Shown one piece after another: positions 45,805 through 55,412 of a stretch of 64,000 nucleotides of DNA. This DNA comes from CBDDBK01 sp965225715. Lineage in GTDB: Bacteria > Bacteroidota > Bacteroidia > Cytophagales > Flammeovirgaceae. Each line of letters starts with the position of its first letter. The stretch's first letter is position 1. The stretch spans positions 558,001-622,000 of the forward strand of contig CBDDBK010000004.1 of NCBI GenBank assembly GCA_965225715.1, written 5' to 3'. The translations under genes were made by a program, and so were the position numbers. The notes beneath the pieces were generated by a model, which was not told where the DNA came from, did not search any database, and saw only the letters and a program-made list of their open reading frames with translations.

Positions 45805-48630
45805 ATGGATAGAAAACAACAAAAATACATCAATATTTATGGAGCAAAAGAGAATAATCTCAAAAATATTGATCTAACTCTTCCACGTAATAAAATGGTG
45901 GTAGTTACAGGACTTAGCGGAAGTGGTAAGTCTTCTTTAGCTTTTGATACTTTATATGCTGAAGGTCAAAGGCGTTATATAGAAAGTTTTTCGGCTTATG
46001 CCCGAAATTATATGGGACAATTGAAACGACCGGACGTAGATAAAATTGATGGCTTAAGTGCTTCTATTTCTATAGAGCAAAAAAGTGTTGTTCATAATCC
46101 ACGCTCTACAATTGGAACGACCACAGAAATATACGACTTCTTACGTTTACTTTTTGCCCATATTAGTACAGCCTATTCAGAGGATACAGGTGAACCTATG
46201 ATTAAACAAAATGAAAATCAAGCCTTAGATTGGGTATTAGAAAATTTTGATAATCAAATGATTGCTTTATTGGCGCCTGTTATAAAAAATAAAAAAAGTC
46301 ATCATCAAGCTGTATTTTTCGATGCTATTAAAAAAGGATATTCTAAAGCAAGAATAGATGGTAAAATCCTAAGCATTTCTGCTAAAATGAAACTTAATCA
46401 AAATAAAAAACACAATATTGAAATTGTCATAGACCGTTTAAAAGCCAAAAAAGAAGATAAAAAACGTCTTGAAGATAGCATAAAAACGTGTCTAAAAATA
46501 GGGGAGGGGGTCATGATGATTTATTCTTATAAAACAAAAGAGATTAAATTTTTTTCTAAGCATTTGATGTGTCCAAGCACGGGTAAATTTTATCAAGAAC
46601 CCACATCCGACCAATTTTCCTTCAACAATGCTACTGGGTATTGTCCATCTTGTAGAGGGCTTGGCTTAGTTGACACGTTATCAGTTGATACAATTATTAA
46701 AAAACAAAACCTTGGTATTTTTGATAGAAAAACAATCCCTGTACTTCATAAATTCGATGATAGTACTGTCTTTGATGCCATAAAAATATTTTTGGAACAT
46801 AAAAAAATTAAATTGGATACCCCTTTTAAAGATATACCCAAAGAAATCAAAGACATACTTTTAGACTGTAGAGATACACCAATTGTTGTTACATTTGAAA
46901 ATTTTTTTGGAGATGCTCAATATATGTTCAGAGGGATTATACCTTATATTGAAAAAGAAGTTGCATTAGGAAATAGAAAAGCTAAAATAGAAAAGGTTAA
47001 AATACTTTGTAAAACTTGTCAAGGTCAACGGCTTAAAAAAGAGGCGCTTTTGTTTAAAATTGAAAATCATAATATTACTGAACTTGCTAATTTAACAATT
47101 AATGAACTTAAGGGTGTTTTAATAAATACACAAGAAAAATTAGATAAATCTAAACAGCGTATTGCTAAACCCATATTAGAAGAAATTAATAAAAGAGTCA
47201 ATTTTTTGTTAACCGTGGGACTTGATTATGTTTCTTTAAACCGTCCTTTAAACACACTTTCTGGTGGAGAGACTCAACGCATCCGTTTAGCTACTCAAAT
47301 AGCCACTCAACTTGTGGGTATGATGTATGTTTTAGACGAACCAACTATCGGATTACATCCACGAGACAATGAACGACTCATTGATTCTTTAAAGCAATTA
47401 CGAGATTTGGGTAATACGGTTGTAGTGGTGGAACATGATAAGGATATGATGTTAGCCGCAGACCATATTGTAGATATTGGACCGGGTGCAGGAAATTTAG
47501 GCGGACAAATTATGGCTCAAGGGACTTTCCAAAATTTTGTTCAAAAAAATAATATGAGTCTAACGGCAAGATATTTAAAAGATGAACTTCAAATTAAAAT
47601 ACCTGAAAAAAGAAGAAAAGGCACCGGAAATAAGTTGACTTTAGTGAAAGCTAATGGACATAATTTGAAAGATTTGACCATAGATTTTCCATTAGGTATG
47701 ATAATTTGTGTTACAGGTGTTTCAGGAAGTGGAAAATCATCTCTCATTAGAGAAACACTATATCCAATTCTTCACAATCATATTTATAAAGCTGAATTGC
47801 CTATTTTAAAATATCAAAAAATAATAGGATTGAAATATGTTGACAAAGTAATAGAAATAGATCAATCTCCAATTGGTAGAACGCCACGTTCTAATCCAGC
47901 TACTTATACAGGTATTATGACTGATATACGTCAAATATTTGGAAACCTCATAGAAGCAAAAGTTAGAGGCTATAAGATTGGACGTTTTTCTTTTAATGTT
48001 AAAGGAGGGCGTTGTGAAGATTGTAAAGGCGGCGGACAAAAATTAGTAGAAATGGGATTTTTACCTGATATTTATGTCATTTGTCCAACTTGCCAAAGTA
48101 AAAGATATAACCGTGAAACTTTAGAAGTACGCTATAAAGGTAAGTCTATAAATGATGTTTTAGAAATGACTATCAATAAAGCCATAGATTTTTTTGATAC
48201 TCATAAAAAACTACAACGTAAACTTAAAGTTATTGCTGAAGTTGGTTTAGGTTATATTAAGTTGGGACAATCCTCAACCACTGTTTCAGGAGGAGAAGCC
48301 CAGCGTATGAAACTTTCAAGTGAGCTAACCAAAAGAGGAACAGGGAAAACGGTATACATTTTAGATGAACCCACTCGAGGTTTGCATTTTCAAGATATAC
48401 AATATTTGAACAATGTTTTAACCCAATTAGCTGATAAAGGTAATACTATTATTATTGTAGAACATAATTTAGATGTGGTTAAAATTGCAGACCATATTAT
48501 TGACATGGGTTTGGAAGGAGGGAACAGAGGTGGTACCATCGTTGTACAAGGTACACCTGAAGAAGTTGCCAAACATACTAAAAGCCATACAGCTAAGTTT
48601 TTGAAAGAAGAATTGACTAATTCATTTTAA
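45805..48630 (+). CDS. uvrA: Excinuclease ABC subunit A
   Basis: DNA-damage recognition ATPase of nucleotide excision repair. The frame opens at 45787 (947 residues); I prefer the ATG at 45805 (MDRKQQKYINIYGAKENNLK). Two ABC domains: GLSGSGKSSLAFDTLY, LSGGETQRIRLA, LDEPTIGLHPRD; then GVSGSGKSSLIRETLY, VSGGEAQRMKLS, LDEPTRGLHFQD. Zinc-binding cysteines: CPSCRGLG, CKTCQGQRL, and CEDCKGGGQ with CPTCQSKRY in the second half. All catalytic elements are present. The methylase gene starts two bases after its stop, so the two are probably cotranscribed. Confidence 0.97.
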   Translation: MDRKQQKYINIYGAKENNLKNIDLTLPRNKMVVVTGLSGSGKSSLAFDTLYAEGQRRYIESFSAYARNYMGQLKRPDVDKIDGLSASISIEQKSVVHNPRSTIGTTTEIYDFLRLLFAHISTAYSEDTGEPMIKQNENQALDWVLENFDNQMIALLAPVIKNKKSHHQAVFFDAIKKGYSKARIDGKILSISAKMKLNQNKKHNIEIVIDRLKAKKEDKKRLEDSIKTCLKIGEGVMMIYSYKTKEIKFFSKHLMCPSTGKFYQEPTSDQFSFNNATGYCPSCRGLGLVDTLSVDTIIKKQNLGIFDRKTIPVLHKFDDSTVFDAIKIFLEHKKIKLDTPFKDIPKEIKDILLDCRDTPIVVTFENFFGDAQYMFRGIIPYIEKEVALGNRKAKIEKVKILCKTCQGQRLKKEALLFKIENHNITELANLTINELKGVLINTQEKLDKSKQRIAKPILEEINKRVNFLLTVGLDYVSLNRPLNTLSGGETQRIRLATQIATQLVGMMYVLDEPTIGLHPRDNERLIDSLKQLRDLGNTVVVVEHDKDMMLAADHIVDIGPGAGNLGGQIMAQGTFQNFVQKNNMSLTARYLKDELQIKIPEKRRKGTGNKLTLVKANGHNLKDLTIDFPLGMIICVTGVSGSGKSSLIRETLYPILHNHIYKAELPILKYQKIIGLKYVDKVIEIDQSPIGRTPRSNPATYTGIMTDIRQIFGNLIEAKVRGYKIGRFSFNVKGGRCEDCKGGGQKLVEMGFLPDIYVICPTCQSKRYNRETLEVRYKGKSINDVLEMTINKAIDFFDTHKKLQRKLKVIAEVGLGYIKLGQSSTTVSGGEAQRMKLSSELTKRGTGKTVYILDEPTRGLHFQDIQYLNNVLTQLADKGNTIIIVEHNLDVVKIADHIIDMGLEGGNRGGTIVVQGTPEEVAKHTKSHTAKFLKEELTNSF

Positions 48631-48631
48631 T

Positions 48632-48763
48632 TATGCTTCAAACAACGATCAAAAACAGGACTATTTTTTGTAAGGATAATCTTGATATTTTACAAGGTAT
48701 TGATTCTAATACTATTGATTTGATTTATTTAGATCCTCCATTTAACAAAAACAAGGTTTTTAC
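48632..48763 (+). repeat. 132-bp direct repeat, copy 1 (5' end of methylase gene)
   Basis: Identical over 132 bases to 49917-50048, starting TATGCTTCAAACAACG and ending AACAAGGTTTTTAC. The copies are 1285 bases apart and bracket the methylase gene. Confidence 0.95.
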
Positions 48764-49913
48764 TGCGCCTATAGGTAGTAGTGCTGAAGGAGCGAGTTTT
48801 AAAGATTATTTTCGAGAAGAAGACGTTAAAGATGAATGGCTTCAAACTATTAAAGAAGATCATATAAATCTGTATAACTTTTTAAGTGGGGTTAGAAACA
48901 TAAACAGCAGCAAGCATTATCTGTATAACTACTGTTATTTATCTTATATGGCTATCAGACTAATAGAAATGTATAGAATCTTAAAAGATACGGGTAGCTT
49001 GTATTTCCATTGTGACCCTACAATGAGTCATTATATTAAACTGCTTGTGGATATTATCTTTGGCGAAAAAAATTTTAGAAATGAGATTATTTGGCATTAT
49101 TATAACGGTGCTACTTCAAGTAATAAGTTTTTTGGTAGAAAACATGATTTAATTATTTTTTATGTTAAAAACGAAAAAACATTGTTTAAAAATATAATAA
49201 GAGAACCTTATGAAAAAACAAGTGGATGGGTAAAATATAGTAGCAGCGATCCTATCAAGTATGGGAAACCTAATCCTGAAGGGAAAAGAATACATGATGT
49301 TTGGAAAATTCCAAGTATTAATAACATGTCAAAAGAACGTGTAGGCTACCCCACCCAAAAACCATTGGCTTTATTAGAAAGAATTATCAAAGCCAGCAGC
49401 ACTAAAGGTGATGTTGTTTTAGATCCATTTTGTGGTTGTGCTAGCACTTGTATAGCTGCCGAAAAGCTAAACCGTCAATGGATTGGTATAGATGTTTCTC
49501 AAGAAGCATATACACTTGTCAAAAAGCGTTTAAACAAAGAAATAAAAGGGGATCAAGAAAATGGACAGAGGGATCTTTTGAATTATGATAAAGAGGTCTA
49601 TTTTACAACCATAATACCAAAACGAAGCGACATTAATGGGTATGATACTTTATTAAGAAAATATGTTTATATCATATCTCATCCAAACTATCCGGGCGAA
49701 TACAAGGTTGGTATTGCTAAAAATTGGAAATCGAGGTTAAATAATTATCAAACTTCGGATCCGGATAGAAAATATAAATTAGAGTATGAGAAATATACAT
49801 CTTTATTTAGAGCTATTGAAAAATACATACATGCTAAATTTGAAAATAAACATGAGTGGGTAAAGGCAAAATTAGCAGATATTATTCAAGCTATAGAAAG
49901 TTATAAATCGTAA
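48633..49913 (+). CDS. DNA methyltransferase (N6-adenine/N4-cytosine, beta class) fused to a T5orf172/GIY-YIG-type domain
   Basis: 426 residues. Catalytic motif IV is DPPF at 34-37; motif I is DPFCGCAST at 264-272; the IV-before-I order marks the beta class. A target-recognition region lies between. Residues 343-415 form a C-terminal domain with the GIY-YIG superfamily layout of the T5orf172/MUG113 group: YVYI (344-347), KVGIAKNWKSRL with the conserved Arg (368), E396 in an AIEKYIHAKF helix, and EW at 408-409. That domain is a putative nuclease. The gene starts two bases after uvrA. No separate restriction enzyme is adjacent. Could be a bifunctional modification/restriction or a targeted-cleavage protein; recognition sequence unknown. 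Confidence 0.85.
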   Translation: MLQTTIKNRTIFCKDNLDILQGIDSNTIDLIYLDPPFNKNKVFTAPIGSSAEGASFKDYFREEDVKDEWLQTIKEDHINLYNFLSGVRNINSSKHYLYNYCYLSYMAIRLIEMYRILKDTGSLYFHCDPTMSHYIKLLVDIIFGEKNFRNEIIWHYYNGATSSNKFFGRKHDLIIFYVKNEKTLFKNIIREPYEKTSGWVKYSSSDPIKYGKPNPEGKRIHDVWKIPSINNMSKERVGYPTQKPLALLERIIKASSTKGDVVLDPFCGCASTCIAAEKLNRQWIGIDVSQEAYTLVKKRLNKEIKGDQENGQRDLLNYDKEVYFTTIIPKRSDINGYDTLLRKYVYIISHPNYPGEYKVGIAKNWKSRLNNYQTSDPDRKYKLEYEKYTSLFRAIEKYIHAKFENKHEWVKAKLADIIQAIESYKS

Positions 49914-49916
49914 ATG

Positions 49917-50048
49917 TATGCTTCAAACAACGATCAAAAACAGGACTATTTTTTGTAAGGATAATCTTGATATTTTACAAGGTATTGATTCTAATACTAT
50001 TGATTTGATTTATTTAGATCCTCCATTTAACAAAAACAAGGTTTTTAC
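49917..50048 (+). pseudogene. Truncated duplicate of the methylase 5' end (132-bp direct repeat, copy 2)
   Basis: An exact copy of the first 43-44 codons of the methylase, including the DPPF motif, beginning with ATG at 49918 and ending at a stop right after the homology (KVFT-stop). It begins four bases after the methylase stop codon. The rest of the 49914-50344 gap is AT-rich, with an R2-like repeat at its end. Confidence 0.9.
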
Positions 50049-50261
50049 CTAGCTAGTACTGAATTTAAAAAACTTTAAACTAGTTCTATAAGTATTTTTT
50101 TTATCTAACTTTGTTTCTAATTTGATAACTTATTGTTTAGAATTTGTGCTATAACAAGTTATAAACCTAAGCCATATTTTTTAATATAAGATCAATAAAA
50201 CTTAAATCACTTCTATTACTTTTCCGGAAAGAGTTTTTTATAATAAAAATAGTCTACGGTT

Positions 50262-50347
50262 TAATCTATTTATAACAAAAGACTTATAAAATAGTATTGA
50301 AAAATTATTGAAAATTAAATATTTAGAGTTTTTATAAGAAAACCTTG
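50262..50347 (+). repeat. R2-like repeat upstream of the response regulator
   Basis: Resembles 3606-3722, with shared ATTTAGA(A/G)TTTTTATAAG then AAAA(C/T)CTTG at the right end. It ends 12 bases before the ATG at 50360. Confidence 0.35.
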
Positions 50348-50359
50348 TTATACATCACA

Positions 50360-51514
50360 ATGCAAAAAATATTAGTAGTTGATGATGAAAGAATGATTCG
50401 TCTTTCATTAAAAGAAATTTTATTAGAAGAAAATTATAATGTTGAAGAAGCTAAAGATGGAGAAGAAGCTTTAGATAGATTGGTTAAATCTCAATTTGAT
50501 TTGGTAATTTGTGATATAAAAATGCCAAAAGTAGATGGTTTAGAAGTTTTAAAAAGAATAAAAGAAGCTAAACTAAATACTCAAGTTATTTTGATAACCG
50601 CCCATGGCAATATGGATATAGCTATGGAAGCCATACGTTTTGGTGCTTTTGATTTTATCCAAAAACCACCTGATCTTAATCAACTTCTTATTAGTGTGCG
50701 AAATGCTTTAAATAAAAATACATTGATAGAAGAAACAAAAGTATTAAAAAAAAAGATTTATAAAGTAGGTGATATTATTGGAAATTCAAATTCTATAGAA
50801 AAAGTAAAAGAAACCATTGATAAAGTAGCTCAGACAGATGCAAGAGTTCTAATAACCGGAGAAAATGGCTCTGGCAAAGAACTTGTTGCTAAATGGTTGC
50901 ATGCCAAAAGCTATCGAAGTGATTATCCTTTAATAGAAGTTAATTGTGCTGCTATACCATCAGAGCTTATTGAGAGTGAACTTTTTGGACACGAAAAAGG
51001 TTCTTTTACTTCGGCTGTTAAACAAAGAATTGGTAAATTTGAACAAGCTAATCAAGGAACAATTTTTTTAGACGAAATTGGAGATATGAGTTTAGCTGCA
51101 CAGGCTAAGGTTCTCAGAGTTTTAGAAGAACATAAAATTACACGTGTTGGAGCAAACAAAGTAATTCCTATTAACACCCGTGTTTTGGCGGCTACCAACA
51201 AAGATCTAAAAACACTTATTAAGGCTAAAGTATTTCGAGAAGACTTATATCACCGACTTAGTGTTATTATTATTAAAGTACCTTCTTTAAAAGATAGAAT
51301 TAAAGATATACCTTTGCTTATTACACATTTTATGAAAGTAGTGAGTCAAGAATATGGGCAAACTGTTAAGCCAATAGCCAAAGAAGCAGTTACTGAACTT
51401 CAAAAACATAGCTGGACTGGTAATGTTCGTGAACTTAGAAATGCTGTAGAACGATTAATTATTATGAGTAATAAAACCATTACTAAAGAAGATGTCATAA
51501 CTCATGTTACTTAG
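50360..51514 (+). CDS. Sigma-54-dependent NtrC-type response regulator lacking a DNA-binding domain
   Basis: Receiver domain (about 1-120 from MQKILVVDDER, phospho-acceptor Asp in VICDIKMPK, Lys in FIQKPP) followed by an AAA+ sigma-54 activation domain with Walker A GENGSGKEL, contact loop GSFTSA instead of GAFTGA, and Walker B GTIFLDEIGDM. The protein stops after the helical lid (TITKEDVITHVT), so the C-terminal Fis helix-turn-helix is absent. Such short forms are common in Bacteroidota and may act from solution. I chose ATG 50360; the frame extends to a TTG at 50345. No histidine kinase is adjacent. Confidence 0.9.
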   Translation: MQKILVVDDERMIRLSLKEILLEENYNVEEAKDGEEALDRLVKSQFDLVICDIKMPKVDGLEVLKRIKEAKLNTQVILITAHGNMDIAMEAIRFGAFDFIQKPPDLNQLLISVRNALNKNTLIEETKVLKKKIYKVGDIIGNSNSIEKVKETIDKVAQTDARVLITGENGSGKELVAKWLHAKSYRSDYPLIEVNCAAIPSELIESELFGHEKGSFTSAVKQRIGKFEQANQGTIFLDEIGDMSLAAQAKVLRVLEEHKITRVGANKVIPINTRVLAATNKDLKTLIKAKVFREDLYHRLSVIIIKVPSLKDRIKDIPLLITHFMKVVSQEYGQTVKPIAKEAVTELQKHSWTGNVRELRNAVERLIIMSNKTITKEDVITHVT

Positions 51515-51546
51515 AAGTTAAACTTTTGAATATTAATCAAAAATGA

Positions 51547-53289
51547 ATGATTGCATTAGACTATATCCTTAAAATTGAAAACCTATCTGTCTCTGAAGTA
51601 ATAGAAGAAAAAACAATAATAGTATTAGATAATTTATCTTTTAAAATTAAAGAAAATCAACTCTTTAGCCTTATTGGAGTCACTAATTCAGGAAAATCTT
51701 TTTTATTCTTATTTTTATTTAGACTTACTAAAAGTTACAAGTTTTATGATGTTAAAGGAGAGGCTCTTTTTTACAGTAAAATCCTTGGACTAGTTGATTT
51801 ATTGACCTGTTCTGATAAAGAAATTAATTTAATTCTTAAATACCATATTAGTTTTATTCCCCAAAATCCTACAAATGCTCTAAATCCTACTTTTACTGTT
51901 CGTAAACAACTCATTAAGCAACTAAAATACAGTCTTAATATTTCTTATCATAAAGCAGCTAGTGAGTACGATAAACTATTTGATAAGTTAGATATTGGTG
52001 AAAAAGAAACTTTTAAATACTTTCCTAAATATTTACTAGCAAGTCAAATACAAAAAATAATATTGGCATTATGTAAAATTTTACCCCATAGTTTAATTAT
52101 TATCGATCAACCCGTTTTTGGACTTAACAGTATCGAACAAAAATTGGTACTCGATATCATTGAATCATTAAAAGAAACAGGAAAGACAATTATATACATT
52201 AACAATAACCTATCTTTTTTACCTCTCGAAACTGATAGAATTTTAATGTTTGAAAAAGGCAGTATCGTTGAACAAAATACTATAATTAATATTTTTACGA
52301 ATGCTAAAACATATTATACACAGGCTTTTATCGCTTGTCGACCTCGTACGGACATTTATATAAAATATATACCTTTACTTAAAGACATAAAATTATATCA
52401 TACTCAAAATAAAAATATTAATCCTGTTGGAGATATTTTATTACATAATTATTTGCCGCAAGACCAAGTTATTGATTCTTGTCGTGAGCTTAATCAATTG
52501 CCGATACTATTAGAAGCAAAAAATATTAATATTCTTAGAACTAATCAATACATTCTTAAAAATTTAACTTTTAAACTTCATGAAAAAGAAGTTTTAGGTG
52601 TTATCGGAGATGAAGAATCGGGTAAAGACTATATTATAGAGGCTATATTTGAAGAAAATAAAGCACTTATTCGAAATGGAAAGTTATTATTTGAAGGTAA
52701 AGAGTTGGGATATTTATTAAAAAATAAAAATATTCAATTGGTCAAATACAACAGTTATCATACTTTACATCCCGATATGACCATTAGGGAAATTTTAACA
52801 GAAACGATCGAAGATATAAAAATAAATTTAAATTCTAATGAGTTAGAGCAAGAATTGTATTCCTTATTATCTTTAACACCATTGAGTTATATAGATTTGG
52901 AAAAATACCCTAACCAACTTTCAAAATATCAAAGACTGTATGTTGTTTTACTAAGGGTTTTAAGTATTAAACCTAAGATTATTATTTTTTACCAACCAAG
53001 TTTTTATTTAGATAGTCTTAAAAGAGCTGAATTTTTAAATCTTTTAAAATATATACATAAAAAAATGGCTATCAGTTATATTTATATTTCTGATAATTTA
53101 GCGGATCTCCATTTTTTAACGCAACGAATCATTGTTTTAGATAAAGGTGAAATGGTAGAATTGAGTAATACGCCAGATATTTTTAAACACAGTTCTAAAT
53201 TGATTACTCAAAAGTTTATTCGTAGTTTTCCTTGTATTCTACCTCAAAATATTAGGAATAAACATATTATTACTATGAAGCACGATTAA
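51547..53289 (+). CDS. Degenerate double ABC ATPase (OppD-OppF-like)
   Basis: 580 residues, two ABC ATPase domains in tandem in the layout of fused oligopeptide transporter ATPases. The first has a good Walker A (GVTNSGKS, 44-51) and Q-loop (Q106), but its signature is LLASQ, Walker B reads IIIDQP (catalytic Glu to Gln) and the H-loop His is Asn. The second has Walker A GDEESGKD (361 is Asp instead of Ser/Thr), signature LSKYQ, Walker B IIIFYQP (both acids lost), and no H-loop His. The frame is open and full length, so this is not a simple pseudogene; a non-hydrolytic, structural or regulatory role is possible. Converges with gldA, overlapping it by four bases. Confidence 0.8.
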   Translation: MIALDYILKIENLSVSEVIEEKTIIVLDNLSFKIKENQLFSLIGVTNSGKSFLFLFLFRLTKSYKFYDVKGEALFYSKILGLVDLLTCSDKEINLILKYHISFIPQNPTNALNPTFTVRKQLIKQLKYSLNISYHKAASEYDKLFDKLDIGEKETFKYFPKYLLASQIQKIILALCKILPHSLIIIDQPVFGLNSIEQKLVLDIIESLKETGKTIIYINNNLSFLPLETDRILMFEKGSIVEQNTIINIFTNAKTYYTQAFIACRPRTDIYIKYIPLLKDIKLYHTQNKNINPVGDILLHNYLPQDQVIDSCRELNQLPILLEAKNINILRTNQYILKNLTFKLHEKEVLGVIGDEESGKDYIIEAIFEENKALIRNGKLLFEGKELGYLLKNKNIQLVKYNSYHTLHPDMTIREILTETIEDIKINLNSNELEQELYSLLSLTPLSYIDLEKYPNQLSKYQRLYVVLLRVLSIKPKIIIFYQPSFYLDSLKRAEFLNLLKYIHKKMAISYIYISDNLADLHFLTQRIIVLDKGEMVELSNTPDIFKHSSKLITQKFIRSFPCILPQNIRNKHIITMKHD

Positions 53290-54194
53290 GCGGTTAACGT
53301 TTTAAAAATTGATTCTAAATTACTTTGAACTTTATTAAGACCAAGTAAAACCCAGTTATTTTGAACGATAAAGTTAAAAAGTTCATGCCTAAAATCTTTC
53401 TGATCTTTTAGAGTTAGTATAAATTCTCGTTCCGATAGAACTTCGACATGCAATACATATTTTAAGTTTTTAAAGGCATTTACTAAAATAGGTTCAGCTA
53501 ATTCTACCCAAACTTTATTCAAACTATAATAATTTTGAAGATAATCTGCTTTTTGATCGATCATAATTTGACCTTTATTAATAATAATCACTCTATCACA
53601 AATAGCTTGAACTTCTTGCAAGATATGAGTAGAAAAAATAACTGTTTTATCAATACTAATTGTTTTGATCAGATCTCTAATTTCAATAATTTGGTTGGGG
53701 TCTAAACCTGTGGTTGGTTCGTCTAAAATAAGAATAGGAGGATCATGAATAAGTGATTTAGCTAATCCTACTCGCTGTCTATAACCTTTTGACAATGCGC
53801 CTATTTTTTTATTTTGTTCAACTGTGATATTGGTCATTTTTACGATTTCTTGAACACGATTTTTTAAATGTTTACCCTTTAATCCGTAAACATTTCCCAC
53901 AAATTCTAAATATTCTTTCACATACATATCTAAATAAAGTGGGTTATGTTCTGGTAAGTAGCCAATTTTATATTTCATTTTCATGTTATCTTGACTCATC
54001 TTTTCTCCGTTTATTCTGACTTCTCCTGAGCTAGCTGATATATAACCAGAAGCTACTTTCATAGTAGTTGATTTTCCTGCTCCATTTGGACCCAAGAAAC
54101 CCATAATCTCACCAGGTTGAACAGAAAAAGAAATAGCATTAACAGCTAATTGCTTGCCAAATACTTTAGTTAAGTTATGTATTGATAAACTCAT
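53286..54194 (-). CDS. gldA: Gliding-motility ABC transporter ATP-binding protein GldA
   Basis: 302 residues of an intact ABC ATPase: Walker A GPNGAGKST (about 34-42), signature LSKGYRQRVGLAKSLI, Walker B LILDEPTTGLDP, H-loop STHIL. The C-terminal 80 residues match GldA. Works with the membrane proteins GldF and GldG in gliding. gldF lies 8 kb away at 62389; gldG is not in the window. Confidence 0.88.
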   Translation of the reverse strand: MSLSIHNLTKVFGKQLAVNAISFSVQPGEIMGFLGPNGAGKSTTMKVASGYISASSGEVRINGEKMSQDNMKMKYKIGYLPEHNPLYLDMYVKEYLEFVGNVYGLKGKHLKNRVQEIVKMTNITVEQNKKIGALSKGYRQRVGLAKSLIHDPPILILDEPTTGLDPNQIIEIRDLIKTISIDKTVIFSTHILQEVQAICDRVIIINKGQIMIDQKADYLQNYYSLNKVWVELAEPILVNAFKNLKYVLHVEVLSEREFILTLKDQKDFRHELFNFIVQNNWVLLGLNKVQSNLESIFKTLTA

Positions 54195-54314
54195 TTTTAA
54201 GCACTTTTAAGAGTCATACCTGAAAATATTGAAGTCCAAGTGAAGTGGATATATTAAGAAATTCTATATTGGTCGAATGACCATCGTTCATACTAACTTT
54301 TTTAAGTTCAGTAT

Positions 54315-55409
54315 TTAAAAGCGTAGTCCTATTCCAAAATCCATAAAATCTGGAATAACAATATTTGTTTTTAGGCTGGCTTGGGCAAAAATATGACGAT
54401 GAAAATAATAGCGTAGCGCGTAGCGTTGGTAAATAGTATCAAAAAATTTGTGAGACTGATATAAATACGTACCTAAACGGAAAGAAAATTGGGTCCTCTG
54501 TCCTGCCCATAACCCAAAACCAAAATCTATAGTTGCCTGAAAGCTGCTAATATCTTCAACCTTAATATTTGGGTAATTTCTGACTATATTAAGCAATTCA
54601 AACTCTAAAGATGTATTATAAAAAGTTTCTATAGATGAAACTAAGGAATATTTATTATTTAAGTACCTTTCTATTGAAAAATTCAGCGCGTAAATAAAAT
54701 ATTTTTGATCACTAGTTCTATTTATATTTCTTGTACTAACTTCTTTAGCAGCAAACGATGTGTATATACTATAGACCCATGTTTTATCCAAAGTCAAAAA
54801 ATCTATTGGTTCAAATTTTTTATCTTCTAACCTTCTGAATGTATATAATAAACCAAGTCCAAAAGAAAACTCATTTAAACCTCTATTAGGTATAACAAAA
54901 CTAGCATTTGAAAAATGTTCAAATTTTAATATAGATGTTAATTGCCATTGTGGGCTAAGGTTAATTTCACTATTTAGGCGAGGTGATAAAGCATAAGCAG
55001 CTTCAAATCCGATAGCGGTATTAGTTGTATCTTTCTGGAAATGATTGGTGAAATAAGCAAAACCAATATTAAGATCAAAATATAATTTAAACTTGGTTGT
55101 TTTTAAAAGTGGTCTTTGCCATGTAAAACCTATATTAATGCGTTTTCCTAATTGTTCATGTTTATAGTAATTGGCATAACCTATTGACCAAATCTGGCGC
55201 CTATCTTCCCTATAAGCTAATACTTCTGTAGAGTGTATTCGGCAAGGATAAAAAATACCGTCTAAAATTTGGGCATCGTAGTTAAAAAAACCGCCTATAT
55301 ATTGATTGTGACCAAAAGTCCAATTATCAGCATAACTGTTGGAGGTTAGAAAAATAAGAAATAAAACTTTAATGTTAAAAAAACGACTTACAAGTATTTC
55401 ACAAATCAT
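54315..55409 (-). CDS. Acyloxyacyl hydrolase / PagL-like lipid A deacylase
   Basis: 364 residues with an N-terminal signal peptide (after MICEILVSRFF) and an outer-membrane beta-barrel. Residues EHFSNASF (about 173-180) contain the His-Ser pair that forms the active site of PagL, the lipid A 3-O-deacylase. The remainder extends the usual 150-residue PagL barrel by about 180 residues of additional strands, as in the larger Bacteroidota members. Starts three bases after the ruvA stop, so it is part of a pyk-ruvA-pagL-like run. Substrate inferred. Confidence 0.72.
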   Translation of the reverse strand: MICEILVSRFFNIKVLFLIFLTSNSYADNWTFGHNQYIGGFFNYDAQILDGIFYPCRIHSTEVLAYREDRRQIWSIGYANYYKHEQLGKRINIGFTWQRPLLKTTKFKLYFDLNIGFAYFTNHFQKDTTNTAIGFEAAYALSPRLNSEINLSPQWQLTSILKFEHFSNASFVIPNRGLNEFSFGLGLLYTFRRLEDKKFEPIDFLTLDKTWVYSIYTSFAAKEVSTRNINRTSDQKYFIYALNFSIERYLNNKYSLVSSIETFYNTSLEFELLNIVRNYPNIKVEDISSFQATIDFGFGLWAGQRTQFSFRLGTYLYQSHKFFDTIYQRYALRYYFHRHIFAQASLKTNIVIPDFMDFGIGLRF

Positions 55410-55412
55410 TGA

